NCBI RefSeq assembly: GCF_025137375.1
Contig: NZ_CP073720.1
Location: 6,286,501 to 6,350,500 of the forward strand
Direction: 5' to 3'
DNA length: 64,000 bases
DNA from: Dactylosporangium fulvum
GTDB taxonomy: Bacteria > Actinomycetota > Actinomycetes > Mycobacteriales > Micromonosporaceae
The notes beneath the pieces were generated by a model, which did no database searches, was not told the origin of the DNA, and saw nothing but the letters and a program-made list of their open reading frames with translations. The position numbers and the translations under genes are program-made. Below are positions 26,501 to 32,629 of this stretch, piece after piece; the first letter of the stretch is position 1; each line of letters begins with the position of its first letter.

Positions 26501-27294
26501 GGCCGGTCGGTCGGCAGGCGCAGCACCGGGAAGCCGCCGGCGAGGCGCTCCGCCCAGTACACGCCGTCGGCGGCGGCCTCGGGACCGGCGGCGCGGCGCC
26601 GGTGGTGCTCGACGTAGTCGCGGAAGCGCGGCGCCGGTGGCAGGTCCGCGGAGCGCCCGGTGTGATGTGCCGTATAGAGGGCGACGAGCTCGTCGATGAG
26701 GACCCCGAACGACCAGCCGTCGATGACGGAGTGGTGCACCGCGAGGTGCAGCCGGTGCAGCTGCGGCGCCAGGCGCAGCAGGGTGATCCGGCACAGCGGG
26801 CCGGTCGCGAGGTCGAACACGTCACCGGCGCGCTCGGCGAGCCACACCTGCTCGTCCTCGGGCCCGTCGAGCTCGACGACCGGCAGGTCCGCCGTTTCCG
26901 GCGGCAGGACCCGCTGGCTCTCGCCGTCGTGCGCGAAGACGGTGCGCAGGCTGTCGTGGCGGGCGAGCAGGTCGGCGACGGCGCGACGCAGGGCGGCGGT
27001 GTCGAGCACGCCGCGCATCTCGAGCAGGACGGTCTCGTTGTAGGCGCGGGAGTGGTCGGCGCCCATCTGGTCGAGGAACCAGATGTCGCGCTGGGCCGCG
27101 CTGAGCGGGTACGGCCCGCCGGGCGTCTCAGCGGCGACCCGGGGAGCCGGGACCGGCAGGGGCACGGCCGGCGACGGCGCCGTGCGGGCCGCGGCGAGCA
27201 GGCTGTACGCCTGGCTCATGACCCGCGCGTGGACCTCGAGCATCCGCAGGACCGGGTCGGTGGATTGCGGCGCCTGCCGCGGTCGATCGTCCAC
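17533..27294 (-). CDS. Trimodular NRPS C-A-T-C-A-T-C-A-T with two ornithine-code modules (3253 aa)
   Basis: The chosen GTG (27292-27294) has AGAGAGG about 10 bases upstream; an ATG at 27393 is possible but lacks a site. A short leader helix precedes C1 (HHSVIDGWS). Approximate positions: A1 core A3 near residue 650, T1 GGHSLVATRL near 1041, C2 HHLAGDAWS near 1233, A2 near 1718, T2 near 2115, C3 HHVAGDAWS near 2306, A3 near 2790, T3 near 3186. A2 and A3 share the code D-V-G-E-V-G-S-I-D-K, one substitution from the ornithine code of bacitracin/tyrocidine-type domains (D-V-G-E-I-G-S-I-D-K), so both should take ornithine or a close basic analogue. My A1 reading, D-P-H-Q-L-G-L-I-E-K, is unassigned. 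There are no epimerization or methylation domains. The second and third modules are near-identical duplicates. This is the first gene of the long minus-strand operon. Confidence 0.96.
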   Translation of the reverse strand: MDDRPRQAPQSTDPVLRMLEVHARVMSQAYSLLAAARTAPSPAVPLPVPAPRVAAETPGGPYPLSAAQRDIWFLDQMGADHSRAYNETVLLEMRGVLDTAALRRAVADLLARHDSLRTVFAHDGESQRVLPPETADLPVVELDGPEDEQVWLAERAGDVFDLATGPLCRITLLRLAPQLHRLHLAVHHSVIDGWSFGVLIDELVALYTAHHTGRSADLPPAPRFRDYVEHHRRRAAGPEAAADGVYWAERLAGGFPVLRLPTDRPRTAKTARRGGRVEYALSPEVAARVTSVVPKLGCTPFTVLFGAYAGLLHRLTGQDRLVVGVPLAQRDLPGGDRLVGNCSTVLPVLSTVPDGGSVQDHFRAVQRGLAEGYRHPGFSVQAARDRLPIDLAPGERLFGSFFNLDRPLTLPSTAGLDLRLLRTSRRYSKADFEVDILAMAGTFTITCEYDAELFDEGTVRAHLDRYERLLERLLADPSAPVRPLLAPASAPASTLPALFEAQARRTPDAVALMYRDEVLTYAELDDRAARLARLLRDLGAGPERVVALALPRSTELIVGALAAGKAGAAFLPVDTASAVERAAALLRDAAPVVVLTVAATADLVPDAPGRHRVVLDDPAVRERLAALDPVEPGDAARGLLPAHPAYVIYTSGSTGRPKGVVVPHAGIVNTLRWWQSEQPLTARDRTMLKTPLTFDPSVHELFWPLSVGAVLVVAEHDGHHDPRYLVSLIQRAAVTSVQFVPSTLREFLDEPGAGSCPTLRHVLCGGETLPIGLVRRYFSVMEVPLYNLYGPTEASIESTFWRCRADAPTATAPIGRPVTGAVLYVLDRDLREVGPGAVGELHIAGAGLGRGYLNRPDLTAAAFVPDPFGPPGTRMYRTGDLVRRGADGDLEFIGRGDSQVKVRGVRVELGEVESALRSLPEVADAAVLVRVVGADRQLVAYLAAPPGIVDDPAALLRRLSALLPPAMLPGRFVALPQLPQLTSGKTDRHALAAIPLEPAERKPKGRAPRTDTERRLVAIWADLFTRDDVGVDDDFFGLGGHSLVATRLVGRVRAEFGVEMPVRALFEAPTVAGVAAYLAPATGEQVVAVTDRPALVAGARPAAVPLSFGQQRLWFLHRLYGPSSTYNMAMSLRVTGQLDVVALRAAFDDLMVRHEVLRTTVEDAEDGARQRIAPVGELDAEVTVVDVAAGELPAVMSAAGEYEFDLVSEAPFRVWVFAVAADVHVITVVLHHLAGDAWSMEPLARDLAVAYAARRAGSAPDRAPLPVQYADYALWQRELLGDEHDPHSHSARQLAFWERALAGLPVELALPADRPRPAEPTYEGAVLDFELPAPLHARLERLARDADASVFMVLQAALALLLTRLGAGTDVPLGSPIAGRLDPALDRLVGFFVNTLVLRTDTSGDPSFTELIDRVRDWNLAAYQHQDLPFERLVEALNPPRAAARHPLFQVMMSLENTTPVDITLDGLVMREIPHPSTTAKFDLTFSLCERGPSAGVVGELEYSTDLYDPDTARCLVERFRAVLEAVAADPELRVADVPVLLPGEADLLLAAGRGEPVGTPAAASVPALIAAQVRRVPDAIAVTDGDSDVTYAQLWTRAGRIATALRERGAGPEDVVAVLLDRGAGTIAAVLGVWRAGAAFTVLDVDWPAQRRAEVLARAGAVAVLTSRARLDEVPGTEAPVLCVDDAGAWAEPGDLPEALLGPLPGSLAYVLYTSGSSGRPKGVLVHHGGLVTVLAGWERAYRLRERVTSVLQMASFGFDVFVGDLVRALGTGARLVLCPRQTLLDPPALLALIHRERIDFAEFVPVVARALTAHAEAVGARLDDLAVMVVGSDTVYHHELAGMRALLGPDGMVVNSYGLTEATIDSTWTAVEAGDTREHRALIGGPYPGAELVVLDGQGRPVPPGVAGTLYIGGTAVAHGYAGAPGLTADRFVPDPFHPGRRLYHTGDLVRWCRTGDRLTLEYLGRGDSQVKVRGVRVELGEVESALRSLPEVADAAVLVRVVGADRQLVAYLAAPPGIVDDPAALLRRLSVLLPPAMLPGRFVALPQLPLLTNAKIDRRVLEAIPLDSAVQLPAGRSPRNDTERRLVAIWADLFTRDDISVDDDFFGLGGHSLLAMRLVGRIRAEFGVEMPVRALFEAPTVAGVAERLAPAAGGAAVATDRPPLVAAERPVVAPLSFGQQRLWFLHRLSGPSSTYNMALTLRVTGELDRTALRAAFDDLMVRHEVLRTTVEDAGDGPRPRIAPLDGPRAELTVVDIDPDELEAAMSAAGEYEFDLAAETPLRVWLFALAADVHVMTIVMHHVAGDAWSVEPLARDLAVAYSARRAGAAPDWVPLPVQYTDYAIWQRKLLGDERDPGSHSARQVAFWQRALAGLPAELALPTDRPRPAEPTYDGAALPFEVPAAVHAGLERLARDCDASVFMVLQAALALLLTRLGAGTDVPLGSPIAGRLDPALDRLVGFFVNTLVLRTDTSGDPSFTELIGRVRDWNLAAYQHQDLPFERLVEVLNPPRAAARHPLFQVMMSLENTTPVEVVLDGLVMREIPHPRTTAKFDLTFSLCERGPSAGVEGELEYSTDLYDAATARLLADRFLLVLEAVAADPELRVADVPVLVSGEAEQFLAAGQGEHVREPGALTVPALIAAQVRRVPDAIAVTDGDSALTYAQLWARAGRIAAALRERGAGPEDVVAVLLDRGAGTIAAVLGVWRAGAAFAALDVDWPEQRRAEVLANTGAVAVLTSEARRGELPTTGAPVLCLDGADTWAEPEELPEPLPASLAYVLHTSGSSGVPKGVMVHHGGLVTVLAGWEKAYRLRERVTSVLQMASFGFDVFVGDLVRALGTGARLVLCPRRILLDPPALLALIRRERIDFAEFVPVVARALTAHAEAVGARLDGLAVMVVGSDTVYRHELAGMRGLLGPDGMVVNSYGLTEATIDSTWTAVGADGTGDHRAIVGGPYPGAECVVLDERGQPVPPGVPGVLHVGGVAVARGYIGAPGLTADRFVPDPSRAGQRLYRTGDVVRWCRIGDRWQLEYLGRADSQLKVRGYRIEAGEVAAAVRQVAGVDAVAVISRPAPGGDDRLIVYLAGGHTPDTAPVAHWHAALLQRLPRYMVPDGFVVLPQLPLSVNGKVDEAALRARPDREVKVAAGPYTAPRTPLEQQLADVWAEVLGVERVGVDDDFFALGGHSLLAMRLVARANDKLGVELPLSALFRSPTVAGLAGDLAHQGTTTSKFATAGITPLARRRAEPSGGPGA
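21141..21398. repeat. Near-identical DNA repeat copy 1 (A2 C-terminal subdomain)
   Basis: This 258-bp stretch encodes the C-terminal subdomain of adenylation domain 2 in the trimodular NRPS. It is almost base-for-base identical to 24360-24617 (I noted two mismatches, in the CAGCAGGACAC / CAGCAGCGCAC part). Homology continues at lower identity through the neighbouring T and C domains. Confidence 0.9.
24360..24617. repeat. Near-identical DNA repeat copy 2 (A1 C-terminal subdomain)
   Basis: This is the partner of 21141-21398 at an offset of 3219 bp. It encodes the C-terminal subdomain of adenylation domain 1, whose core domain is quite different from that of A2. The identity ends abruptly at the core/subdomain hinge (codons for GRGDSQ). 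Confidence 0.9.
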
Positions 27295-27514
27295 AGCGTG
27301 CGGACCTCTCTGTGCTGCCGGGCGGGCCGCTCGACCGGCCACCACGGTGAGCAGTGGCCGGCCTGGCACGTCGTGGCACCACCGGGACGTCACCCCGCCC
27401 GGTGGCCCACGACGCTGCCATCAGACCCCAGCCGCCGGGCATGGCTCAAGACGCCCCGGCGAGCACTAGTCGATTCGCTAGCCCCCGCGCGTGTCTGATA
27501 GGTCCGGAGGTGCG
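27295..27514. promoter_or_regulatory. Divergent promoter region between trimodular NRPS and exporter
   Basis: About 220 bp without a convincing gene. It holds CTAG at 27467-27470 followed by GATTCGCTAG at 27472-27481, about 35 bases before the exporter start. The same motif type occurs at 5426-5435 in the other divergent promoter of the cluster. The region should drive the NRPS operon leftward and the exporter group rightward. Confidence 0.45.
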
Positions 27515-28777
27515 ATGACCCAGGCCGAGACCCCAGTGCGCCGACCCGGCCCGACGGCGGCGCCGCTGCTACGCAACCGCGACTTCCTCGTCTTCTGGGC
27601 GGCTCAGGCGCTGTCGGCGCTCGGCAGTTCCTTCTCGCTCGTGGCGATGCCGCTGCTGGTGCTGCACGCGACCGGCTCGGTGGCGCAGATGGGGCTCATC
27701 ACGGGCGTCGCCGGCGCGGGCACCGTCGCCACCGGTCTGTTCGCCGGTATCCTGGTGGACCGGTACGACCGCCGCCGGCTGATGATCACCTGCGACGTCG
27801 CCCGGCTGCTGCTCTACGGCGCCGTGCCCGTCGTGTGGTGGATCGCCGGGGAACTCGTCTGGGTGCTGTACCCGATCATGGCGATGGCCGCCGTGTTCCA
27901 GATGGTCTTCGACGTGGGCTGCTCGGCGGCTGTGCCGAGCCTCGTGGCGCGGGAGCAGATCACCTCGGCGAACAGCCGGCTCGAGGCGACGTACGCGATC
28001 GGCTTCGTCCTCGGCCCGATGGCCGCCGGCCTGGTGGCGAGCCTGCTCGGGCCGGTGACCGCCGTCACCTTCGACGCGCTGACGTTCGGCGTGTCTGCCG
28101 CCGGTCTGCTCATGATCCGGCTGCGCCCGGCCGTGCCGGACACCGCCGCGCCCGCCGCCGGACCGCGCAGCGTGTGGCGGGACCTGGTGGTCGGGCTGCG
28201 GTTCCTGTGGCGCACGCCGGTGCTGCGCGCCATCACCCTGCTCTACACCCCGGTGACCTTCCTGAGCCTCGGCCTCGTCGACGTCTTCATCTACTACGTC
28301 CGGCACGACCTCGGCCAGGGCGACCGGGTGGTCGGCACCCTGCTCGGCGCGGCGAGCACCGGCGCGATCGTGGCCGCGCTCGTCACTCCGGCGGCCCGCC
28401 GGCGGCTCGGCTTCGGGCCGGCCTGGCTCACCGCCTACCTGGCCTGCGGTGTCGCCATCGCCGCCGCCGGGTTCGTCTTCCACCTCGCCGTGGTGCTCGT
28501 CGCGGCGACGGTCTTCGCGTTCGGTGAGACGATGGCCGGCATCAGCTCGGCGTCGCTGCGCCAGACCGTGACACCGGACCACCTGCTGGGCCGGGTCACC
28601 TCGGCGTTCTGGATGGTCCACCACGCGTTCGGCCCACTGGGCGCGCTGGTGCTGACCGCGGTCGTGGCGCGGACCGGGGTGCGCGGCCCGCTCGTCGCCG
28701 TGGGGGTACTGTTCGTCGTGATCGTGTGTGCCGGGCTCGCCACACCCGTGCGGTCCCGCCACGCGGTCCCGGGATGA
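27515..28777 (+). CDS. MFS efflux transporter (420 aa)
   Basis: GGAGG sits 4 bases before the ATG at 27515. The protein has about twelve hydrophobic segments and the MFS loop 2-3 motif variant ILVDRYDRRRL (residues about 75-85). It starts FLVFWAAQALSALGSSFSLVAMPLLVL, typical of the MFS_3/enterobactin-exporter-like group of drug and peptide exporters. It is divergent from the trimodular NRPS and heads the plus-strand group with the ketosynthase III and metK genes. Export of, or self-resistance to, the peptide product is the likely role. Substrate is not readable from the sequence. Confidence 0.92.
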   Translation: MTQAETPVRRPGPTAAPLLRNRDFLVFWAAQALSALGSSFSLVAMPLLVLHATGSVAQMGLITGVAGAGTVATGLFAGILVDRYDRRRLMITCDVARLLLYGAVPVVWWIAGELVWVLYPIMAMAAVFQMVFDVGCSAAVPSLVAREQITSANSRLEATYAIGFVLGPMAAGLVASLLGPVTAVTFDALTFGVSAAGLLMIRLRPAVPDTAAPAAGPRSVWRDLVVGLRFLWRTPVLRAITLLYTPVTFLSLGLVDVFIYYVRHDLGQGDRVVGTLLGAASTGAIVAALVTPAARRRLGFGPAWLTAYLACGVAIAAAGFVFHLAVVLVAATVFAFGETMAGISSASLRQTVTPDHLLGRVTSAFWMVHHAFGPLGALVLTAVVARTGVRGPLVAVGVLFVVIVCAGLATPVRSRHAVPG

Positions 28778-28869
28778 GGGGCTTACCCTGCCGGGATGAG
28801 ATCTCTGGCGTCATGCCACACCTTCGGTGCTCCCGCGGCCGTTCCGGCCACAGAGTTGCCGCAGGTGGC

Positions 28870-28882
28870 TACGCTTCGCCGG
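28870..28882 (+). promoter_or_regulatory. Extended -10 box for a leaderless transcript (ketosynthase III gene)
   Basis: TACGCT at 28870-28875 lies 7 bases before the GTG at 28883, and no ribosome site is present there. This spacing is what leaderless actinobacterial mRNAs show. Similar boxes precede the genes at 36222, 38513 and 39982. Confidence 0.55.
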
Positions 28883-29899
28883 GTGCCGACCATGCGACCC
28901 GGGATGTACCCCGCCCTCACCAGACGCCGCGCCGGTGGCGCCCGGCTGCTCGGTGTCGGCGCGTACCGCCCGGAGCGGGTGGTGACCAACGACGAGATCT
29001 GTGCGGCGATCGACTCGAGCGACGCGTGGATCCGGCAGCGCTCCGGCATCGTCAGCCGGCGTCACGCCAACCCCGACGAGACCGTCGTGAGCATGGCGGT
29101 CGCCGCCGGCCGCGAGGCGCTCGCCGCCGCGGACGTGCCGGCCGACCGGGTCGACGCCGTGGTGGTCGCCTCCATGTCCAACCTGCAGCAGTCGCCGCCG
29201 ATCGGGCCGGAGATCGCCTGCCGCGTCGGCGCGGGCGCCGCGGCCGCGTTCGACCTCGGCGCGGCCTGCGCCGGCTTCTGTCACGCCCTGGCGGTCGCCG
29301 ACGCGCTCGTGTGCGCCGGCACCGCCCGGCACGTGCTGGTCATCGGCAGCGAGCGGATGACCGACATCATCGACCCGGCCGACCGCTCGACGGCGTTCCT
29401 CTTCGGCGACGGCGCCGGGGCGGTGCTCGTCGGGCCGCACTCCCGGCCCGGCATCGGCCCGGTGGTGTGGGGCTCCGACGGCAGTCGCTCGAACCTCATC
29501 GCGCACCCGGAGTCCTGGCTCTCGGTGCGCGAGAAGCCCGACTTCTGGCCCACCATGCGGATGATGGGGCAGGAGGTGTTCCGCTGGGCGATCCAGGAGA
29601 TGACCCCGGTGGCCCGCAGCGCCGTCGACGAGGCGGGGCTGACCGTGGCCGACCTGGCGGCGTTCGTGCCGCACCAGGCCAACCTGCGTATCGTCGACAA
29701 GCTCGCCGCGGCGCTCGACCTGCCGCCGGCGGTGCGGGTGGCCCGCGATGTTGTCTCGTCGGGCAACACCTCGGCGGCCTCCGTACCGCTGGCACTGCAC
29801 ACGATGCTGCAGGAGGACGACCCGCCGCGCGGGCACGCGCTGCTGACCGGGTTCGGCGCGGGCCTGTCCTACTCCGCGCTCGTCGTCGAGCTCCCCTGA
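28883..29899 (+). CDS. Beta-ketoacyl-ACP synthase III (FabH-like, about 338 aa)
   Basis: I chose the GTG at 28883 because of the -10-like box just before it; an ATG at 28892 is a close alternative. The active-site triad is visible: Cys in GAACAGFCHAL, His in FVPHQANLRIV, Asn in SSGNTSAASVPLAL. The length and the C-terminal GFGAGLSYSALVVELP fit FabH. These enzymes join an acyl-CoA starter to malonyl-ACP. Within a peptide cluster it could make a fatty-acyl or small acyl unit for N-acylation, or transfer an acyl group to a hydroxyl as some KSIII relatives do. It could equally be a housekeeping copy, although no other fab genes are adjacent. It lies 30 bases before metK. Confidence 0.92.
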   Translation: MPTMRPGMYPALTRRRAGGARLLGVGAYRPERVVTNDEICAAIDSSDAWIRQRSGIVSRRHANPDETVVSMAVAAGREALAAADVPADRVDAVVVASMSNLQQSPPIGPEIACRVGAGAAAAFDLGAACAGFCHALAVADALVCAGTARHVLVIGSERMTDIIDPADRSTAFLFGDGAGAVLVGPHSRPGIGPVVWGSDGSRSNLIAHPESWLSVREKPDFWPTMRMMGQEVFRWAIQEMTPVARSAVDEAGLTVADLAAFVPHQANLRIVDKLAAALDLPPAVRVARDVVSSGNTSAASVPLALHTMLQEDDPPRGHALLTGFGAGLSYSALVVELP

Positions 29900-29929
29900 C
29901 CCCCCTTGCCGCCCCTCCTTGGAGTCAGC

Positions 29930-31123
29930 ATGGCCAGACGCCTGTTCACGTCCGAGTCCGTGACCGAAGGACATCCGGACAAGATCGCCGACCAGATCAG
30001 CGACGCGGTGCTCGACGCGCTGCTCGCCGAGGACCCCCGCAGCCGGGTCGCGGTTGAGACGCTCATCACCACCGGGCAGGTCCACCTCGCGGGCGAGGTG
30101 ACGACGAGCGCGTACGCCGACATCCCGGCGATCGTCCGCGACGTCATCCTGGGCATCGGCTACGACGCGTCGCAGAAGGGCTTCGACGGCGCGTCCTGCG
30201 GCGTGAGCGTCTCTCTCGGCGCGCAGTCGCCCGACATCGCGCAAGGTGTCGACACGGCGCTGGAGCACCGCTCCGGCGGCGACGGCGACGAGCTCGACGG
30301 GCAGGGTGCCGGCGACCAGGGCATGATGTTCGGCTTCGCCTGCACCGAGACGCCCGAGCTGATGCCGCTGCCGATCGCGTTGGCCCACCGCCTCGCCCGG
30401 CGCCTCGCCGCCGTGCGCAAGGACGGGACGATGCCGTACCTGCGCCCCGACGGCAAGACACAGGTGACCGTCGAGTACGACGGCCAGCGACCGGTGCGGG
30501 TCGGCACCGTGGTGGTGTCGAGCCAGCACGCCGGTGACGTCGACCTCGAGTCGCTGCTCGCGCCGGAGATCCGCGCCCACGTCGTCGAGCCGGAACTGCG
30601 CCGGCTGGGCCTCGACAGCGACGGTTACCGGCTGCTCGTCAACCCCACCGGCCGGTTCGAGGTCGGCGGCCCCATGGGCGACGCCGGGCTGACCGGGCGG
30701 AAGATCATCGTCGACACGTACGGCGGGTACGCCCGCCACGGCGGCGGCGCGTTCTCCGGCAAGGATCCGTCCAAGGTCGACCGTTCGGCCGCGTACGCCA
30801 TGCGGTGGGTGGCCAAGAACGTCGTCGCGGCCGGCCTCGCCGAGCGCTGCGAGGTGCAGGTCGCCTACGCGATCGGCACCGCGCAGCCGGTCTCGCTGTC
30901 GGTCGAGACGTTCGGCACCGAGAGCGTGCCGGTCGAGCGGATCGGGCAGGCGATCCGGCAGGTGTTCGACCTGCGACCGGCCGCCGTCGTGCGCGATCTC
31001 GACCTGCTGCGCCCGATCTACCGGGAGACCTCCGCCTACGGGCACTTCGGCCGGGAACTGCCGCAGTTCACGTGGGAACGCACCGACCGTGCCGTCGACC
31101 TCAAGTCCGCCGCGACCGCCTGA
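29930..31123 (+). CDS. metK: S-adenosylmethionine synthetase (397 aa)
   Basis: The ATG at 29930 is preceded by GGAG. All signature motifs are present: GHPDKIADQISDA near the N-terminus, GAGDQGMMFGFA around residue 120, GGGAFSGKDPSKVDRSAAY around residue 270. The enzyme makes SAM from methionine and ATP. In actinomycetes the housekeeping metK usually sits in a different context, near coaBC and priA. Here it follows an exporter and a ketosynthase III gene beside an NRPS cluster. It may be an extra copy raising SAM supply for tailoring methyltransferases, none of which is in this window, or simply the normal chromosomal flank of the cluster. Confidence 0.97.
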   Translation: MARRLFTSESVTEGHPDKIADQISDAVLDALLAEDPRSRVAVETLITTGQVHLAGEVTTSAYADIPAIVRDVILGIGYDASQKGFDGASCGVSVSLGAQSPDIAQGVDTALEHRSGGDGDELDGQGAGDQGMMFGFACTETPELMPLPIALAHRLARRLAAVRKDGTMPYLRPDGKTQVTVEYDGQRPVRVGTVVVSSQHAGDVDLESLLAPEIRAHVVEPELRRLGLDSDGYRLLVNPTGRFEVGGPMGDAGLTGRKIIVDTYGGYARHGGGAFSGKDPSKVDRSAAYAMRWVAKNVVAAGLAERCEVQVAYAIGTAQPVSLSVETFGTESVPVERIGQAIRQVFDLRPAAVVRDLDLLRPIYRETSAYGHFGRELPQFTWERTDRAVDLKSAATA

Positions 31124-31169
31124 GTCGCTGGTGCGTTTCCCCGACGCCGACCGCGCGGTCTCTGTTCCG

Positions 31170-31205
31170 CTGACGGGTGACGCCTGAGTGCCGGCCGCCC
31201 GTCAG
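31170..31205. terminator. Possible bidirectional terminator hairpin
   Basis: CTGACGGG (31170-31177) pairs with CCCGTCAG (31198-31205) around a 20-base loop, between the convergent metK and YnfA-like genes. It overlaps the stop of the latter. The loop is long and there is no T-run, so support is moderate. Confidence 0.4.
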
Positions 31206-31534
31206 TGGCGTGGTGCGTACATGATGACGGCGACGCCGGCGAGGCAGACGGCGGCGCCGATGAGGTCGTAGCGGTCCGGGCGGAACCGGTCGACGAGCAT
31301 CGCCCAGCCGAGGGAGCCGGCGACGAAGACACCGCCGTAGGCGGCGAGGACGCGGCCGAAGTGCGCGTCGGGCTGGAGGGTGGCGACAAATCCGTAGGCG
31401 CCCAGCGCGGCGACGCCCGCGCCGATCCACAGCAGGCCCCGGTGTTCGCGGACACCCTGCCAGATGAGCCAGGCCCCGCCGATCTCGGCGATTGCCGCGA
31501 GCACGAACAGCAGGATCGATCGCACCGTTGTCAT
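31202..31534 (-). CDS. YnfA/UPF0060 family small membrane protein (110 aa)
   Basis: The length and sequence fit UPF0060 (about 108 aa, four membrane helices): LLFVLAAIAEIGGAWLIWQGVRE at the start, then GLLWIGAGVAALGAYGFVATLQP, FGRVLAAYGGVFVAGSLGWA and a final helix ending VAVIMYAPRH. The conserved GGAWLIW and AYGGVFV segments are recognisable. The family belongs to the drug/metabolite transporter group, but its substrate is unknown. No ribosome site precedes the ATG (the strand reads CATACCTCC before it), so it may be leaderless. It stands alone, convergent with metK. Confidence 0.93.
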   Translation of the reverse strand: MTTVRSILLFVLAAIAEIGGAWLIWQGVREHRGLLWIGAGVAALGAYGFVATLQPDAHFGRVLAAYGGVFVAGSLGWAMLVDRFRPDRYDLIGAAVCLAGVAVIMYAPRH

Positions 31535-31619
31535 GGAGGTATGGCAGCACACCGGCCGGTCTCCGGCAGTCGTACCCCGCCCCGGGGCCAGACTGTGGAC
31601 GTGCCGCCGGTGCGCCGCC

Positions 31620-31661
31620 TGACCAGCCCTGCCTGACCAGCCCTGCCTGACCAGCCCTGCC
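31620..31661. repeat. Three tandem copies of a 14-bp unit
   Basis: TGACCAGCCCTGCC is repeated exactly three times from 31620 to 31661, followed by TGATCACGG. It lies in the roughly 150-bp gap between the YnfA-like gene and the DnaJ-like gene. Confidence 0.95.
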
Positions 31662-31688
31662 TGATCACGGCCGGCGACCAAGCTCGGA

Positions 31689-32573
31689 TCAGGCCGCCCG
31701 GCGGCCGCGCGGGTCGAACCGGGACACCTCGGCCAGCCGTCGCCACAGCTCGCGCTGCCGGTCCGACAGGCGCTCCGGAACGACGATCGCGAGCTGGGCG
31801 TAGAGGTCACCGGCGGGTCCGCCCAGGCCCGGCAGGCCCCGGCCGTGGAACCGCAGCCGGCGCCCCGACGACGAACCGGCGGGCACCTGGACCCGCACCG
31901 GCCCGCCCGGAGTGTCCATCACCACACCGGCGCCGAGCACCGCCTCCCACGGGGCGATCGGGAGGTCGACGGTGACGTCGCGGCCGTCGACGCGGTACCG
32001 CGGGTGCGGCGCGAGCCGCACCACCAGGAAGAGGTCGCCGCGTGGGCCGCCTCCGGCGCCGGCGGCACCCTGACCGGGCAGCCGGATCCGCTGGCCCTCG
32101 GTCACCCCGGCCGGGATGATCACCTCGAAGGCGTGGCTTCCGCCGGCGGTCTGGACGGCGAGCCGGCGCGTGCCGCCGTGGTAGGCGTCCTCGACGCTCA
32201 TCCCGATCTCCGCCTCGACGTCGGTGCCCGGCGACACGGTGCCGGCCCTGGCGCCGAAGGCGCCGCGGAGCAGCCCGCCGAGCAGGCCGCCGAGGTCGAT
32301 GCCGACGTTTGCGGCCTGCTCGGTGCTGATGTCGAACGGCTGTGAGGCCGGCCGCGAGGTGTCGGTCCGGCGGTCGTACTCGGCGCGGGCCCGCTCGTCG
32401 GAGAGCACCTCATACGCCTCCGTGAGCAGCCGGAATTGCTCCTCGGCACCGGGATCCGGGTTGCGGTCGGGGTGGAAACGGCGGGCCAGCCTGCGGTAGG
32501 ACCGCCGGATCTCCTGCGGGCCGGCGGTCGGCTCGACCTCCAGCACGCGGTAGTAGTCGTCCGTGGCGGCCAC
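31689..32573 (-). CDS. CbpA-like DnaJ co-chaperone (294 aa)
   Basis: The GTG start follows GGGGA. Residues 1-70 form a J domain with the HPD tripeptide (RRFHPDRNPD near residue 34). A short Gly-rich linker (GGLLGGLLRGAFGARAG) and the two beta-barrel substrate-binding subdomains follow (GMSVEDAYHGGTRRLAV, VIIPAGVTEGQRIRLPGQG, LPIAPWEAVLGAGVVMDTPGG). The cysteine-rich zinc finger of canonical DnaJ is absent, so this is a class II, CbpA-like protein. It should stimulate Hsp70 ATPase activity. An unusual Hsp70-like gene lies 3.6 kb away at 36222, but a direct partnership is not shown. Confidence 0.93.
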   Translation of the reverse strand: MAATDDYYRVLEVEPTAGPQEIRRSYRRLARRFHPDRNPDPGAEEQFRLLTEAYEVLSDERARAEYDRRTDTSRPASQPFDISTEQAANVGIDLGGLLGGLLRGAFGARAGTVSPGTDVEAEIGMSVEDAYHGGTRRLAVQTAGGSHAFEVIIPAGVTEGQRIRLPGQGAAGAGGGPRGDLFLVVRLAPHPRYRVDGRDVTVDLPIAPWEAVLGAGVVMDTPGGPVRVQVPAGSSSGRRLRFHGRGLPGLGGPAGDLYAQLAIVVPERLSDRQRELWRRLAEVSRFDPRGRRAA

Positions 32574-32629
32574 TGCTGTCCCCTTCCCTCTCCAGTCATA
32601 GGACCGGAGCTCGGAAGCGTCAACTCCGC

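Noticed and set aside
17089..27498. A very long open frame on the plus strand opposite the trimodular NRPS
   Set aside because: It is a mirror of a GC-rich coding strand: the predicted protein is dominated by Arg, Gly, Pro and Val with no domain, whereas the minus strand shows complete NRPS domains.
31102..31140. A riboswitch or SAM-responsive element around metK
   Set aside because: The leader of metK is only 30 bases and no conserved helices could be drawn.
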